Shown here: piece by piece, positions 1 to 8,489 of the stretch
How positions within the stretch are numbered: the first letter of the stretch is position 1
Layout: the number at the start of each line of letters is the position of its first letter
Assembly: GCA_934573935.1 (NCBI GenBank)
Contig: CAKTMO010000022.1
Span: 1 to 30,447, forward strand
Source of the DNA: an uncultured Oscillospiraceae bacterium
Lineage (GTDB): Bacteria > Bacillota > Clostridia > Oscillospirales > Oscillospiraceae
Length of the DNA: 30,447 nt
Direction: 5' to 3'
Notes under the pieces: generated by a model
Seen by the model: the letters and a program-made list of their open reading frames with translations, nothing else
Database searches by the model: none
Told to the model about the DNA's origin: nothing
Translations under genes and position numbers: made by a program

Positions 1-927
1 GTGGTACCCCTGCCCAATGACGAGATGAAGGGCCGCATCATCGGCCGCGAGGGCCGCAACATCCGCGCCATCGAGACCCTGACCGGTGCGGACCTGATCA
101 TCGACGACACGCCCGAGGCCATCACCGTGTCCTGCTTCGAGCCGGTGCGCCGCGAGGTGGCGCGCCTGGCCCTGGAAAAGCTCATCGCCGACGGCCGCAT
201 CCATCCCACCCACATCGAGGAGATGGTGGAAAAGGCCCGCCGCGAGGTGGACGCCGTCATCCGTTCCGAGGGCGAGCGCGCCGTGCTGGAGACCGGCGTG
301 CGCGGCCTGCATCCGGAGCTGCAGAAGCTGTTGGGCCGCCTGCACTACCGCACCAGCTACGGCCAGAACGTGCTGCAGCACTCCATCGAGGTGTCCCACA
401 TCGCCGGCATGATGGCCGCCGAGTTGGGCGCCGACGTTCACGCCGCCAAGCGGGCAGGTCTGCTGCACGACATCGGCAAGGCGCTGGATCACGAGTTTGA
501 GGGCACCCACGTGTCCCTGGGTGTGGAGTACGCCCGCAAGTATAAGGAAAAAGAAGAGATCATCCACGCCATTCAGGCCCACCATGGCGACGTGGAGTGC
601 AAGACGCTGGTGGCCTGTCTGGTGCAGGCGGCCGACGCCGTCTCCGCCGCCCGCCCCGGCGCCCGCCGCGAAAACCTTGAGAATTACATCAAGCGTTTGC
701 AGAAGCTGGAGGAGATCACCGGCTCCTATCCCGGCGTGGAGAAGAGCTATGCCATCCAGGCCGGCCGCGAGGTGCGCGTCATGGTGAAGCCGGAGCAGGT
801 CAACGAGGATCAGATGGTCATTCTGGCCCGCGAGCTTGCCAAGCGCATTGAAAACGAGTTGGAGTACCCCGGCCAGATCAAGGTCCACGTGCTGCGTGAG
901 ACCAAGGTCGTGGAATACGCAAAATAA
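1..927 (+). CDS. rny: Ribonuclease Y, C-terminal part (5' truncated by window edge)
   Basis: Membrane-anchored endoribonuclease that starts bulk mRNA decay in Firmicutes. The visible 308 residues hold the KH domain ([10 protein letters not shown] at about residues 11-20) followed by the HD phosphohydrolase domain, with the metal-binding HDIGKA motif at about residues 156-161. Family proteins are about 520 residues, so roughly 210 residues (N-terminal membrane helix and long coiled coil) lie before base 1. The GTG at base 1 is an internal valine codon and not a start. The C-terminal end VVEYAK is typical of the family. A hairpin at 937-970 follows the stop. In Bacillus the next gene is ymdB; here a lipoprotein gene intervenes. 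The identification is secure. Confidence 0.97.
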   Translation: MVPLPNDEMKGRIIGREGRNIRAIETLTGADLIIDDTPEAITVSCFEPVRREVARLALEKLIADGRIHPTHIEEMVEKARREVDAVIRSEGERAVLETGVRGLHPELQKLLGRLHYRTSYGQNVLQHSIEVSHIAGMMAAELGADVHAAKRAGLLHDIGKALDHEFEGTHVSLGVEYARKYKEKEEIIHAIQAHHGDVECKTLVACLVQAADAVSAARPGARRENLENYIKRLQKLEEITGSYPGVEKSYAIQAGREVRVMVKPEQVNEDQMVILARELAKRIENELEYPGQIKVHVLRETKVVEYAK

Positions 928-936
928 AGAAAACCG

Positions 937-970
937 CTGTGCGACACCCTTCCCCTGGGGTGCCGCACAG
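937..970 (+). terminator. Hairpin between rny and the lipoprotein gene
   Basis: A 7-bp stem, one mismatch and a 5-bp stem (arms 937-949 and 958-970) around an 8-base loop, starting 10 bp after the rny stop. No T-run follows (TCGCATCTTG), so it may be a weak terminator or an mRNA 3'-end stabiliser and not a full stop. Confidence 0.5.
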
Positions 971-992
971 TCGCATCTTGGGAGGGATCTTG

Positions 993-2228
993 ATGAAACG
1001 AAAGCTTTTGGCCCTGTTGCTGGCCCTTTGTATGCTGCTGCCGGTGCTGTCCGGATGCGGACAGGCGGCGCAGCCGGACGCCGCGCCGCCCCAGGACAGC
1101 CAGACCCCGCAGACGGAGAAGACGCCGCCCCAGGACGGCTTTCAAACCTCCGTCAGCGGGCGGACGGAGGATCCGGAAAATCTGGCAGAGGAGGAGCAGA
1201 AGCAGCTGATGACCCGTCTGCTGAAGCGCTGGTACACCGATCTGGCACTGCTGCAGGAGCCCCAGTTTGACGGCCTGTTCTCCGAGGAGAAGGACGCCGC
1301 CATGCATCAGGCGTCCATCCGCACCCTGAACGCCATCCGCGCCCAGGCGCTGACGGATCTGCGGATGCGGGACGTGGACTTTGTGCTGACCGTCACCAAG
1401 GCGGAGCCCTCCACCGAGGAGGACGCCGTGGCGGGACAGATCCATATCGAGGCCGACGAGTCGGCGGTGATGCACTTTGCCGCCACGCCGGAGGTGGACA
1501 GCAAGCTCTACGACGTGCCCCACATCTTCGAGCTGGTGCCCGATGAGACCGGCGGCTGGCTGATCCGCCATCACGAGGCCGACGACAACCCCTATTTCAG
1601 CCTGACCTATCAGGAGGGGCTGGCCCAGGACGAGCGGCTGCCCCAGCTGCTGCGTGCCATCCAGCGGCGGCAGCTCCAGCGGCAGGAGACGGTGCAGGTG
1701 ACGCTTACCAGCGACCATCCCTATGACCGCGCCGCGGCGGAGCGCTATATGCGCCAGTATGACCACCAGCGCAGCAGCCAGTGGTACGCCTATGACGATG
1801 TGGGCGGCAACTGCATGAACTTCGGCTCGCAGGTGCTGCTGGCGGGGGGCATCCCCATGGACGAGGAGGGCGGCAGCAAGTGGTACTGGCACGGCCAGAA
1901 CAGCCTGGACCTGTCCTGGATCAACGTGGGCCGGTTCTATAGCTACGCCAGGGAGAACCGCGGCTACGGCCTGGTGGCGGATACCGAGGCCAATTACTAC
2001 ACCGGCGAGGTGGGGGATATCCTGATCCTGGGCCCCGACGGCGGCCACAACCACACCACGGTGATCTCCGGCATCGTCCGCAACGAGGCAGGGGAGACGG
2101 TGGACTATCTGCTGTGCTCCAACACCACCAACTACACGGATTTCCCCGCGGGGGCGTATTATTATACCAGCCACCGACTGATCAAAATTTACGGCTGGAA
2201 CGAGAGCACCCCTGACGGGGCGCAGTGA
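993..2228 (+). CDS. Secreted lipoprotein with putative amidase (Amidase_6-like) domain
   Basis: A 411-residue exported lipoprotein. The start at 993 was chosen because GGGAGGG precedes it and it begins the signal peptide MKRKLLALLL; the frame is open further upstream without support. The lipobox LSGC places the lipidated cysteine at residue 22, followed by a Pro/Gln/Asp-rich linker. The C-terminal part (about 245-410) resembles the putative amidase domain found in clostridial cell-wall-associated proteins (PF12671): GGNCMNFGSQ, with a candidate catalytic Cys274, and GGHNHTT, with His352 and His354. The middle part (about 70-240) resembles the accessory domain found before such amidases. The substrate is unknown; peptidoglycan or peptide hydrolysis is inferred from the fold class. 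It lies between rny and ymdB on the same strand. Confidence 0.8.
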   Translation: MKRKLLALLLALCMLLPVLSGCGQAAQPDAAPPQDSQTPQTEKTPPQDGFQTSVSGRTEDPENLAEEEQKQLMTRLLKRWYTDLALLQEPQFDGLFSEEKDAAMHQASIRTLNAIRAQALTDLRMRDVDFVLTVTKAEPSTEEDAVAGQIHIEADESAVMHFAATPEVDSKLYDVPHIFELVPDETGGWLIRHHEADDNPYFSLTYQEGLAQDERLPQLLRAIQRRQLQRQETVQVTLTSDHPYDRAAAERYMRQYDHQRSSQWYAYDDVGGNCMNFGSQVLLAGGIPMDEEGGSKWYWHGQNSLDLSWINVGRFYSYARENRGYGLVADTEANYYTGEVGDILILGPDGGHNHTTVISGIVRNEAGETVDYLLCSNTTNYTDFPAGAYYYTSHRLIKIYGWNESTPDGAQ

Positions 2229-2260
2229 AAAGGGAAGAGAGAAGAGTGAAGAACTTCGGT

Positions 2261-2279
2261 ATGCCGCCTGTGGCGGCAT
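2261..2279 (+). terminator. Short perfect hairpin after the amidase lipoprotein
   Basis: ATGCCGCC-TGT-GGCGGCAT lies 32 bp after the lipoprotein stop and is followed by a weakly T-rich stretch (GATTTGAAT). It is a possible terminator for the lipoprotein transcript. Confidence 0.4.
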
Positions 2280-2290
2280 GATTTGAATAG

Positions 2291-2366
2291 CGGCGGGGTA
2301 AGGGCATCCCGCCCTACGGAGTTCTGCCGTATTGTTTCGTAGGGCGGCCTGCCCTCAGGCCGCCGC
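2291..2366. repeat. Two CGTAGGG palindromes in opposite orientation
   Basis: Copy 1 (2291-2318) is in reverse orientation and ends in CCCTACG. Copy 2 (2338-2366) is forward and starts CGTAGGGCGG, with arms GGCCT/AGGCC around a CTGCCCTCAG-type centre. Both belong to the family dispersed over the whole window. Confidence 0.8.
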
Positions 2367-2406
2367 CGTTGTGGAATAACGTCCGGCAAACACCATCTGC
2401 AAAATC

Positions 2407-2437
2407 AGGGAGCGCTCTTGCGCTCCCTCTTCTTTTG
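2407..2437 (+). terminator. Intrinsic terminator upstream of ymdB
   Basis: A perfect 9-bp GC-rich stem (AGGGAGCGC/GCGCTCCCT) with a TCTT loop is followed by CTTCTTTTG. It most likely ends transcription from the rny/lipoprotein side, making ymdB the start of a new unit. Confidence 0.8.
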
Positions 2438-2446
2438 TGGCATAAT
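2418..2446 (+). promoter_or_regulatory. Candidate sigma-A promoter for ymdB
   Basis: TTGCGC at 2418-2423, a 17-bp spacer and CATAAT at 2441-2446. The -35 lies inside the downstream arm of the preceding terminator. The start codon follows 35 bp later. Confidence 0.5.
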
Positions 2447-2481
2447 AGCGGGGAGTAAAGAATCTGGACAAGGAGGACACC

Positions 2482-3264
2482 ATGCTGTATCACATTCTGG
2501 CCATCGGCGACGTGACCAGCGAGGACGGGCTGAAGCACCTGCGCCGCCATCTATCGCCGCTGAAGAAGCTGAAAAGTATTGATTTCACCGTGGTCAACGG
2601 GGAGAATATCTCCGGCACCGGCCTGACCCCCGCCCAGGCGGACGAGCTGTTTGCCGCGGGGGCGGACGTGATCACGTTGGGCAACCACACCTTCGGACGG
2701 GTGCAGATCGCCGACTATCTGGAGGACAACCGCTACATCCTGCGGCCCGCCAACTTCTCCGGCCGGATGCCGGGGCGGGGCTGCGGCGTGTACGACTGCG
2801 GGCCCCTCCGCATCGCCGTGATGACCCTGATCGGCCGGTGCGACCTGGACTGGAAGGCCGCCGACCCCTTTACCACCGCCGACAAGCTGCTGCGGGAGCT
2901 GGAGGGGGACAAGCCCACCTTTACCCTGCTGGACTTCCACGCCCAGGCCACCAGTGAGAAGCTGGCGCTGGGCTACTATCTGGATGGCCGCATCAGCGCC
3001 ATGTGGGGCACCCACACCCATGTGCCCACCGCCGACGAGCGGGTGATGCCCAAGGGCACCGGCTACATCACCGATCTGGGCATGACCGGCGCCATCGAAT
3101 CCGTGCTGGGCATCCCGCCGGAGCAGTCCATCGAGTCGTTTCTGGGGGGACTGGCGGGGCGCTACCGCTTTGCCGACGGCCCCTGCAAGGCCCAGGGCTG
3201 CATCTTCACACTGGACAGCGATACCGGACTGTGCGCCGCCGTGGAGCGGGTGGACATCCGGTGA
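2482..3264 (+). CDS. ymdB: YmdB-family metallophosphoesterase (TIGR00282)
   Basis: A 260-residue cytoplasmic calcineurin-like phosphoesterase. In Bacillus subtilis YmdB acts on 2',3'-cyclic nucleotides and influences the switch between biofilm and motility. All metal-site motifs are visible: GD at residues 9-10, NGEN at 39-42, GNH at 67-69, DFHA, and THTHVPT near residue 175, with the family tail motif GMTG. Length matches the family (about 260-265). AAGGAGG precedes the ATG. Association with rny is conserved in Firmicutes; here the two genes are separated by a lipoprotein gene and a terminator. Downstream is the YbaK-type gene after an 18-bp gap, probably co-transcribed. Confidence 0.93.
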   Translation: MLYHILAIGDVTSEDGLKHLRRHLSPLKKLKSIDFTVVNGENISGTGLTPAQADELFAAGADVITLGNHTFGRVQIADYLEDNRYILRPANFSGRMPGRGCGVYDCGPLRIAVMTLIGRCDLDWKAADPFTTADKLLRELEGDKPTFTLLDFHAQATSEKLALGYYLDGRISAMWGTHTHVPTADERVMPKGTGYITDLGMTGAIESVLGIPPEQSIESFLGGLAGRYRFADGPCKAQGCIFTLDSDTGLCAAVERVDIR

Positions 3265-3282
3265 GAGAAAGGAGCAAATCAT

Positions 3283-3771
3283 ATGTCTGTTGAAAAAGTA
3301 AGAGCCTATCTGGAACCCTACGGCGTTACCGACCGTATCCGCGAGTTTGACGTGTCCAGCGCCACAGTGGAGCTGGCCGCCCTGGCGGTGGGCGTGGAGG
3401 GCGCGCGGATCGCCAAGACCCTCAGCTTCAAGGTGGGGGAGGACCCCATCCTCATCGTGGCCGCCGGCGACGCCAAGGTGGACAACAGCAAGTATAAGCA
3501 CTTCTTCGGCGCCAAGGCCAAGATGCTGACCGCCGAGGAGGCGGTGGAGCGCATCGGCCACGCCGTGGGCGGCGTGTGCCCCTTTGCCCTGCCGGACGAT
3601 GTGAAGACCTATCTGGACGTGTCGCTGAAGCGTTTTGCCACGGTGTTCCCCGCCGTGGGCAGCGCCGCCAGCGCCATCGAGCTGACCTGCGACGAGCTGG
3701 AGCACTGCTGCGGCAAAAACTTCGTCCAATGGGTGGACGTGTGCAAGGGCTGGCAGGAAGAGGAAGCGTAA
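3283..3771 (+). CDS. YbaK/ProX-type aminoacyl-tRNA deacylase domain protein
   Basis: A 162-residue single-domain protein of the YbaK/aminoacyl-tRNA synthetase-associated family, whose members hydrolyse mischarged tRNAs such as Cys-tRNA(Pro) or Ala-tRNA(Pro). Seen: ARIAKTLSFKV and ILIVAAGDAKVDNSKYK, with the conserved lysine of the fold, then GGVCPFALP, the family's core glycine-proline motif, and VFPAVGSAASAIELTCDEL near the C-terminus. AAAGGAG precedes the ATG. Its stop codon directly touches the ATG of the next gene, so the two are probably translationally coupled. The exact tRNA substrate cannot be read from the sequence. Confidence 0.88.
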   Translation: MSVEKVRAYLEPYGVTDRIREFDVSSATVELAALAVGVEGARIAKTLSFKVGEDPILIVAAGDAKVDNSKYKHFFGAKAKMLTAEEAVERIGHAVGGVCPFALPDDVKTYLDVSLKRFATVFPAVGSAASAIELTCDELEHCCGKNFVQWVDVCKGWQEEEA

Positions 3772-4860
3772 ATGGTACGGATCCTGCATGCGGCGGACTT
3801 CCATCTGGACAGCGCCTTTACCGGCCTGAGCGAGCAGCGGGCGCGGGAGCGGCGGCGGGAGAGCCGTGAGCTGGCCCACCGCATGGTGGAGTACGCCAAC
3901 GACCACGATGTGCAATTGCTGCTGCTCTCCGGCGACCTGTTTGACAGCGACAGCGTCTATGGCCAGACGGCGGAGGAGCTGTCCGCCGCTCTGTCGGCCT
4001 TTCGCGGCCAGGTGGTCATCGCCCCCGGCAACCACGACTGCTACACCGCCGCGTCTCCCTATGCCCGCATCCTGTGGCCGGAGAACGTCCATCTGTTCAC
4101 CACGCCCCACATGACCCGCTTCGCCTTTCCCCAGTACGGCTGCACCGTGTACGGCGCGGCCTTCACCGCCCCCGAGGTATCGGAGGGCGCGGCGCTGAAG
4201 GATGTCGCGGTGGGGGACGAGAGCATCGCCATCGGCCTTTTGCACGGCGAGGTGGGGGTAAAGGACAGCCATTACCGGCCCATCAGCCTGCAGGAGATCG
4301 CCCAGAGTGGGCTGGACTATCTGGCCCTGGGCCATATCCACGCCTGCTCCGGCGTGCAGACGGCGGGCAAGACCGCCTACGCCTACCCCGGCTGCCCCGA
4401 GGGTCGGGGCTTTGACGAGCTGGGGGACAAGGGCTTCCTGCTGGGGGAGGTGGACAAGGGCAGCGTGAAGCTGCGGTTCATCCCCTTCGCCAAGCGGCGC
4501 TATGAGATCCTCACCGTGGATGTGACGGAGCGGGAACCGCTGGAGGCCATCCGGCAGGCCCTGCCGCCGGACACCCAGCGGGATATGTACCGCCTGCTGC
4601 TGACCGGCGAGACCGACGGCGCCGTGGACACCGCCGCCCTCCGCGACGAGCTGGCCCACGACTTTTACGACCTGGAGGTGCGGGACCGCACCACCGTGCG
4701 GCGGGACATCTGGGACGGCTGCGGTGAGGATTCCCTGCGGGGCCTGTTCCTGCAGAAGCTGCGGCAGCAGTACGACGCCGCGGAGGACGAGACCCAGCGG
4801 CAGACCATCCGCCAGGCGGCCCGCTTCGGCCTGTCCGCCATTGAAAATCGGGATATGTGA
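3772..4860 (+). CDS. SbcD/YhaO-like DNA repair exonuclease (metallophosphoesterase)
   Basis: A 362-residue calcineurin-like nuclease subunit. Motifs in order: ADFHLDS (Asp9, His11), SGDLFDSD, PGNHD, LLHGEVG and LGHIHA, all metal ligands of the Mre11/SbcD group. About 120 C-terminal residues form a charged capping region. The ATG follows the TAA of the preceding gene with no gap. SbcD/YhaO proteins usually have an SMC-like ATPase partner (SbcC/YhaN) next door; here the next gene is an asparaginase, so the nuclease is an orphan or its partner lies elsewhere. The family call is secure; the YhaO-type assignment rests on length and on the N-terminal arrangement. Confidence 0.88.
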   Translation: MVRILHAADFHLDSAFTGLSEQRARERRRESRELAHRMVEYANDHDVQLLLLSGDLFDSDSVYGQTAEELSAALSAFRGQVVIAPGNHDCYTAASPYARILWPENVHLFTTPHMTRFAFPQYGCTVYGAAFTAPEVSEGAALKDVAVGDESIAIGLLHGEVGVKDSHYRPISLQEIAQSGLDYLALGHIHACSGVQTAGKTAYAYPGCPEGRGFDELGDKGFLLGEVDKGSVKLRFIPFAKRRYEILTVDVTEREPLEAIRQALPPDTQRDMYRLLLTGETDGAVDTAALRDELAHDFYDLEVRDRTTVRRDIWDGCGEDSLRGLFLQKLRQQYDAAEDETQRQTIRQAARFGLSAIENRDM

Positions 4861-4889
4861 CCCAACAACATCGGACGGAGGAGAGGACC

Positions 4890-5882
4890 ATGAAGAACAT
4901 TCTCATGATCGGCACCGGCGGCACCATCGCCAGCGAAATGACGCCGGAGGGCCTGACGCCGGAGCTGAACAGCACCCAGCTGCTGTCGTTCGTTCCCAAG
5001 ATCGGCGAAATGTGCCGCGTGGACTGCATCCAGGTCTACAGTCTGGACAGCACCAATCTGGAGCCGCGGCACTGGCTGGGGGTGGCCAACGCCATACGGC
5101 AGCACTATGACCGCTATGACGGCTTTGTCATCAGCCACGGCACCGACACCATGGCCTATACGGCGGCGGCCCTCAGCTATCTGGTGCAGGGCAGCCCCAA
5201 GCCCATCGTGCTGACCGGCGCGCAAAAGCCCATCTGGTTCGACGGCACCGACTCCAAGCGGAATCTCACCGACGCCTTCCTCTACGCCTGCCGGGGCTGC
5301 GGCGGCGTGCAGATCGTCTTTAACGGCAAGGTCATTCTGGGCACCCGCGCCCGCAAGACCTGCTCCAAGAGCTTTCAGGCCTTCTCCAGCGTCAATTACC
5401 CCGATCTGGCGGTGGTGCAGGACGACCATCTTTTGCAGTATATGTCCTGCCCTGTGGCGGAAAAACCGGTGTTTTACGACAAGCTGGACGACAATGTGGG
5501 GCTGTTGAAGCTGATCCCCGGCACAAAGCCGGAGCTGGTGGAGTTCATGACCCAGCGTTACGACGGCCTCATCATCGAGAGCTTCGGCGTGGGCGGCCTG
5601 CCGGAATACGGCAATTTGTACGACATCCTCCGCGCCGCCGTGGAGGGGGGCAAGATCGTCGTCATGACCACCCAGGTGCCCAACGAGGGCAGCGACCTGA
5701 CGGTGTACCACGTGGGCGGCCATCTGAAGCAGACCCTGCGGCTGCTGGAGGCCTATGACATGACCACGGAGGCGGCGGTGGCCAAGCTGATGTGGATCAT
5801 GGGCCAGACCCACGATTTCGCGGCGGCGGAGCGGCTGTTCTACACCCCCGTGGCGCGGGATATTCTCTATAGCAACGAATAA
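4890..5882 (+). CDS. ansA: L-asparaginase, type I-like cytoplasmic
   Basis: A 330-residue enzyme that hydrolyses L-asparagine to aspartate and ammonia. The first active-site motif TGGTIAS contains Thr12; the second, HGTDTMAY, contains Thr85 and Asp86; LTGAQKPIW follows with the conserved lysine region. No signal peptide, so cytoplasmic. The frame opens at 4857, but GGAGGAG at about 4877-4883 sits correctly before the ATG at 4890, and the family N-terminus begins at MKNILMIGTGGT. It is 29 bp after the nuclease gene and probably in the same transcript. A strong bidirectional terminator follows immediately. The C-terminal region contains the conserved GGLPEYGN and TTQVPNEGSD stretches. Confidence 0.94.
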   Translation: MKNILMIGTGGTIASEMTPEGLTPELNSTQLLSFVPKIGEMCRVDCIQVYSLDSTNLEPRHWLGVANAIRQHYDRYDGFVISHGTDTMAYTAAALSYLVQGSPKPIVLTGAQKPIWFDGTDSKRNLTDAFLYACRGCGGVQIVFNGKVILGTRARKTCSKSFQAFSSVNYPDLAVVQDDHLLQYMSCPVAEKPVFYDKLDDNVGLLKLIPGTKPELVEFMTQRYDGLIIESFGVGGLPEYGNLYDILRAAVEGGKIVVMTTQVPNEGSDLTVYHVGGHLKQTLRLLEAYDMTTEAAVAKLMWIMGQTHDFAAAERLFYTPVARDILYSNE

Positions 5883-5920
5883 AAACAGCGGATGTCCGGC
5901 ATCGGACATCCGCTGTTTTT
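5881..5920. terminator. Bidirectional terminator, perfect 18-bp stem
   Basis: Arms 5881-5898 and 5903-5920 pair perfectly around the loop GCAT. A5 begins one arm and T5 ends the other, so it works on both strands. It overlaps the ansA stop codon and serves the convergent membrane-protein gene ending at 5931. Confidence 0.95.
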
Positions 5921-5930
5921 CATTGACTGC

Positions 5931-7718
5931 TTATGGTGTTTCATCCAAAACCGGTTCGTTATTGGCGGCCGGTTCCGTCTGTACGTCGCTGTAGGTCACG
6001 CTGTAGAGGGGGCGGGCGATCCCGCCGGCCGCCGCGTAGCAGCGCACGGTCACCGCATCACCCACGTTCAGCAGGATCAGCTCCGGCATATCCGCGGCCC
6101 TTCCGCTGTACCATGCGCCGTCGATGCGCAGATAGTACCAAGTGTTGCCCTCCATCACGGCGCTGCGAATGTCACGGATAACACCGGTATAGGCGTCGGT
6201 CAGCGCCAGCTGATCCTCCGTCAAGGCACTGTCCTCCGGCTGGATCAGGTTGGCGTTCAGCAGCATCTGGCGGTAGTTGGTCTCACACTCCGCCACGGTG
6301 ACGCCGGTGGCCACGATCTGATACTGGCTGACGTTCACCATGGCGTACATCTTCACCAGCCCCGCCGCGTCCTTCAGGGCCATGAAGTAGGTGGGCTGCT
6401 CCGCCACGTTCAGCAGCAGGGGGAAGGTGGCGGTGTATTTCATCTGCTGGACCTGGCCCTGGGCGCTGTCCATGGCGCTGTATTCCTCCGCGCCTGCCAC
6501 GGCGTAGAACCGCGTCTCCTTGGTGCGCTGGTTGGACAGGATGAAGCCCACATTGGACTCGTCCGACACCACCGAGGTGATGCCGGTATACATATACACA
6601 TCGTCGCCGATGGCAATATAGTTGTACCCCTCGGTGGTGACGGTCACCTCCCGCTGGCCGAACAGGGAGTTCCAGAAGCCGTTGATATACGTGCCGTGAT
6701 AGTCGTACTGCTGGATGATCAGGTCGGCGGTGTAGACGTGATCCACCCAGGCGGGGATATCCGCCACGTCGTGGTACTCCGTCTCGCCTGTGACGGCGTT
6801 CACCAGCACCGCGCCGGTGATGTCCGTGCCGCCGAACAGGCCGATGGTGCGGTCGATGCGGGGGCAGACCCACCAGGGGCGGCCGTCCTCGTCGATCTCA
6901 AAGGCGGGCTCGTCAAACAGGTAGGTGGGGTAGTGGAACCGGAGATAGCGGTACAGGTTGCGGCTGAAATGCTCGGCGGGGGTGTGGCGGATGCCCTCCT
7001 GAAGCCGCACCACCTCCACGTTCTGGGTCACCATGTCGATGATGAGATAGGCGGGCAGACCGGCCTTGCGGTTGTTGAGCCACTTGATCCAGTCGCCGTA
7101 CTGCAGGGTGGTGACGCGGACGGGGCGGCCCTTATAGTTGATTTGGGTGTAGTTGTCGGCCACCTCGAACTGGGACACCATGTCCGCCAGCTCGCCCAGC
7201 TTGCGGTTGCCCAGCTTGGCGGCGCTGTCGCGGTCCAGCATGGGGATCTGGTCAAAGGAGATCTCCTCCACCTCGGCGGTGAAGTCGCCGCTCTCCACCG
7301 TCAGCAGGTCGCGGTAGCTGCTGGCGCGGAACACCTGCCAGCCCAACGCGCTGCCCACCAGCGCCGTGACCACCAGCAGCACCGCTGCCGCCAGGGGGAT
7401 CAGACACTGCTTTTTCAGGAAGGAGAAATAGCCCTTCATCCCGTCCCCCTGAAAGCCGGAGGTCAGGATGGCGCACAGGCCGTACACGCCGCACACCAGC
7501 AGGGCGAAGACGTAGAATTCCGGCGCCTTCAGATTGATGGGCGGCAGGACGATGTAAAAATACACCGCCGCGAACAGCAGCGTCACCGCCAGATTCAGCA
7601 TCGTGCGGCCGAAGGGCGTGCCCACAGCCTTGCGGGGCCTGGGGGCATGCCCCTCCCGATGGAAGGGGTTTTGGCCTTTGAAGCCCTGAAAATTGGGATC
7701 GTTCCAGTTGGTGTTCAT
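5931..7718 (-). CDS. Conserved-looking membrane protein of unknown function (3 TM plus large external domain)
   Basis: A 595-residue protein whose family I do not recognise. The start at 7718 follows GAAAGGAGACCC; an upstream extension of 40 codons runs through a repeat and is not supported. The N-terminal 40 residues are polar and basic. Hydrophobic segments lie at about 41-59, 67-87 and 105-125; positive residues in the loop between segments 2 and 3 suggest that the remaining 465 residues are outside the cell. That region is rich in beta-type sequence (Tyr, Val, Thr) and includes a repeated theme of FYAVAGAEE and FMALKDAAG type segments. The C-terminal 80 residues look like an OB-fold-type beta domain. 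It may be functionally linked to the small membrane gene at 7962-8456 on the same strand. No enzyme motif seen. Confidence 0.75.
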   Translation of the reverse strand: MNTNWNDPNFQGFKGQNPFHREGHAPRPRKAVGTPFGRTMLNLAVTLLFAAVYFYIVLPPINLKAPEFYVFALLVCGVYGLCAILTSGFQGDGMKGYFSFLKKQCLIPLAAAVLLVVTALVGSALGWQVFRASSYRDLLTVESGDFTAEVEEISFDQIPMLDRDSAAKLGNRKLGELADMVSQFEVADNYTQINYKGRPVRVTTLQYGDWIKWLNNRKAGLPAYLIIDMVTQNVEVVRLQEGIRHTPAEHFSRNLYRYLRFHYPTYLFDEPAFEIDEDGRPWWVCPRIDRTIGLFGGTDITGAVLVNAVTGETEYHDVADIPAWVDHVYTADLIIQQYDYHGTYINGFWNSLFGQREVTVTTEGYNYIAIGDDVYMYTGITSVVSDESNVGFILSNQRTKETRFYAVAGAEEYSAMDSAQGQVQQMKYTATFPLLLNVAEQPTYFMALKDAAGLVKMYAMVNVSQYQIVATGVTVAECETNYRQMLLNANLIQPEDSALTEDQLALTDAYTGVIRDIRSAVMEGNTWYYLRIDGAWYSGRAADMPELILLNVGDAVTVRCYAAAGGIARPLYSVTYSDVQTEPAANNEPVLDETP

Positions 7719-7755
7719 AGGGTCTCCTTTCAGATGGTGGGGGATATACAGTGTT

Positions 7756-7957
7756 GGCGGGGCGTCGGGGACGCCGCCCCCTACGAATATTCTATCGGTG
7801 GCCGTTCCGTAGGGCGCGATGCCCACATCGCGCCGCACGGCAGACGCAGCGTCTTTCGGCGGGCCGATGTGGGCGCCGGCCCCCCTACGGACGGGATATG
7901 TTATACCTGCGTAGAGACGGTAAAACGCTGTAGGGGCTGGCGTCCTCGACAGCCCGT
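7756..7957. repeat. Cluster of four CGTAGGG palindromes between two membrane-protein genes
   Basis: Copies at 7756-7785 (reverse), 7808-7838 (forward, arms GCGATG/CATCGC), 7858-7889 (reverse) and 7929-7957 (forward, divergent). Together they fill almost all of the 243-bp spacer between the genes ending at 7962 and starting at 7718. I see no convincing promoter or terminator apart from these hairpins. Confidence 0.8.
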
Positions 7958-7961
7958 GGTA

Positions 7962-8456
7962 TCATGCTCTGTGTGCGGACGCCGCTTTTTCCCTCTTCAG
8001 CTTCCACGCAAAATAAACCAGCAGCACCAGCAATCCGCCTTCGATCAGATACCACACCGGCCAGCCCTGGGCGTTATCCGCCTGCATGGCGCGGTTGTAG
8101 TCGTCCAGGGTGAAAATCTCCTGCCCCTCGGCGCCCAGCGAGAGGATCTCGCCGCTCTGCTGCTGGGCAAAGGACTGGGCGGCGCTCTCCTTCATGCGGA
8201 AATGTACCTGCTGCCCCACCAGCGGCTCCATGTCCGCTGCCGTCAGGCTGTCCTGCAGCACATCCGGCAGGTACAGGACGCCCTCCGGACGGGTGACGTA
8301 GACCAGGGCGTTTTTCTCGTCAAATCTCGTCATCGTGGCGGTCAACTCCACGGTGGCGGTCTCCTTCACATGGGTCAGCTGCCAGACCATCGCCATATTC
8401 ATGGCGCACAGCAGCATCACAAGGATCGTCAAGCACAGGGCGGTCTTGGTTTTCAT
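7962..8456 (-). CDS. Small bitopic membrane protein of unknown function
   Basis: A 164-residue protein, not recognised. The start at 8456 follows GGAAAGGAGCCGCC; the frame is open 10 codons further without support. A hydrophobic segment at about 6-26 and a second near the C-terminus (about 130-152) flank an external region of about 100 residues, rich in beta and charged residues. The first part of that region (ATMTRFDEKN to GQQVHFRM) looks like an OB-type barrel. The short tail is basic (KLKREK), consistent with both ends being inside the cell. It precedes the 595-residue membrane protein on the same strand, 243 bp away with repeats between, so a functional pair is possible but unproven. Confidence 0.7.
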   Translation of the reverse strand: MKTKTALCLTILVMLLCAMNMAMVWQLTHVKETATVELTATMTRFDEKNALVYVTRPEGVLYLPDVLQDSLTAADMEPLVGQQVHFRMKESAAQSFAQQQSGEILSLGAEGQEIFTLDDYNRAMQADNAQGWPVWYLIEGGLLVLLVYFAWKLKREKAASAHRA

Positions 8457-8489
8457 AGGCGGCTCCTTTCCGGTGGGCCTTGACAAGTG

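Noticed and set aside
5892..8483. An 863-codon plus-strand open frame.
   Set aside because: Antisense shadow of the two membrane-protein genes; runs through their promoters and repeats, and its composition (His, Gln, Val, Gly) is typical of such shadows.
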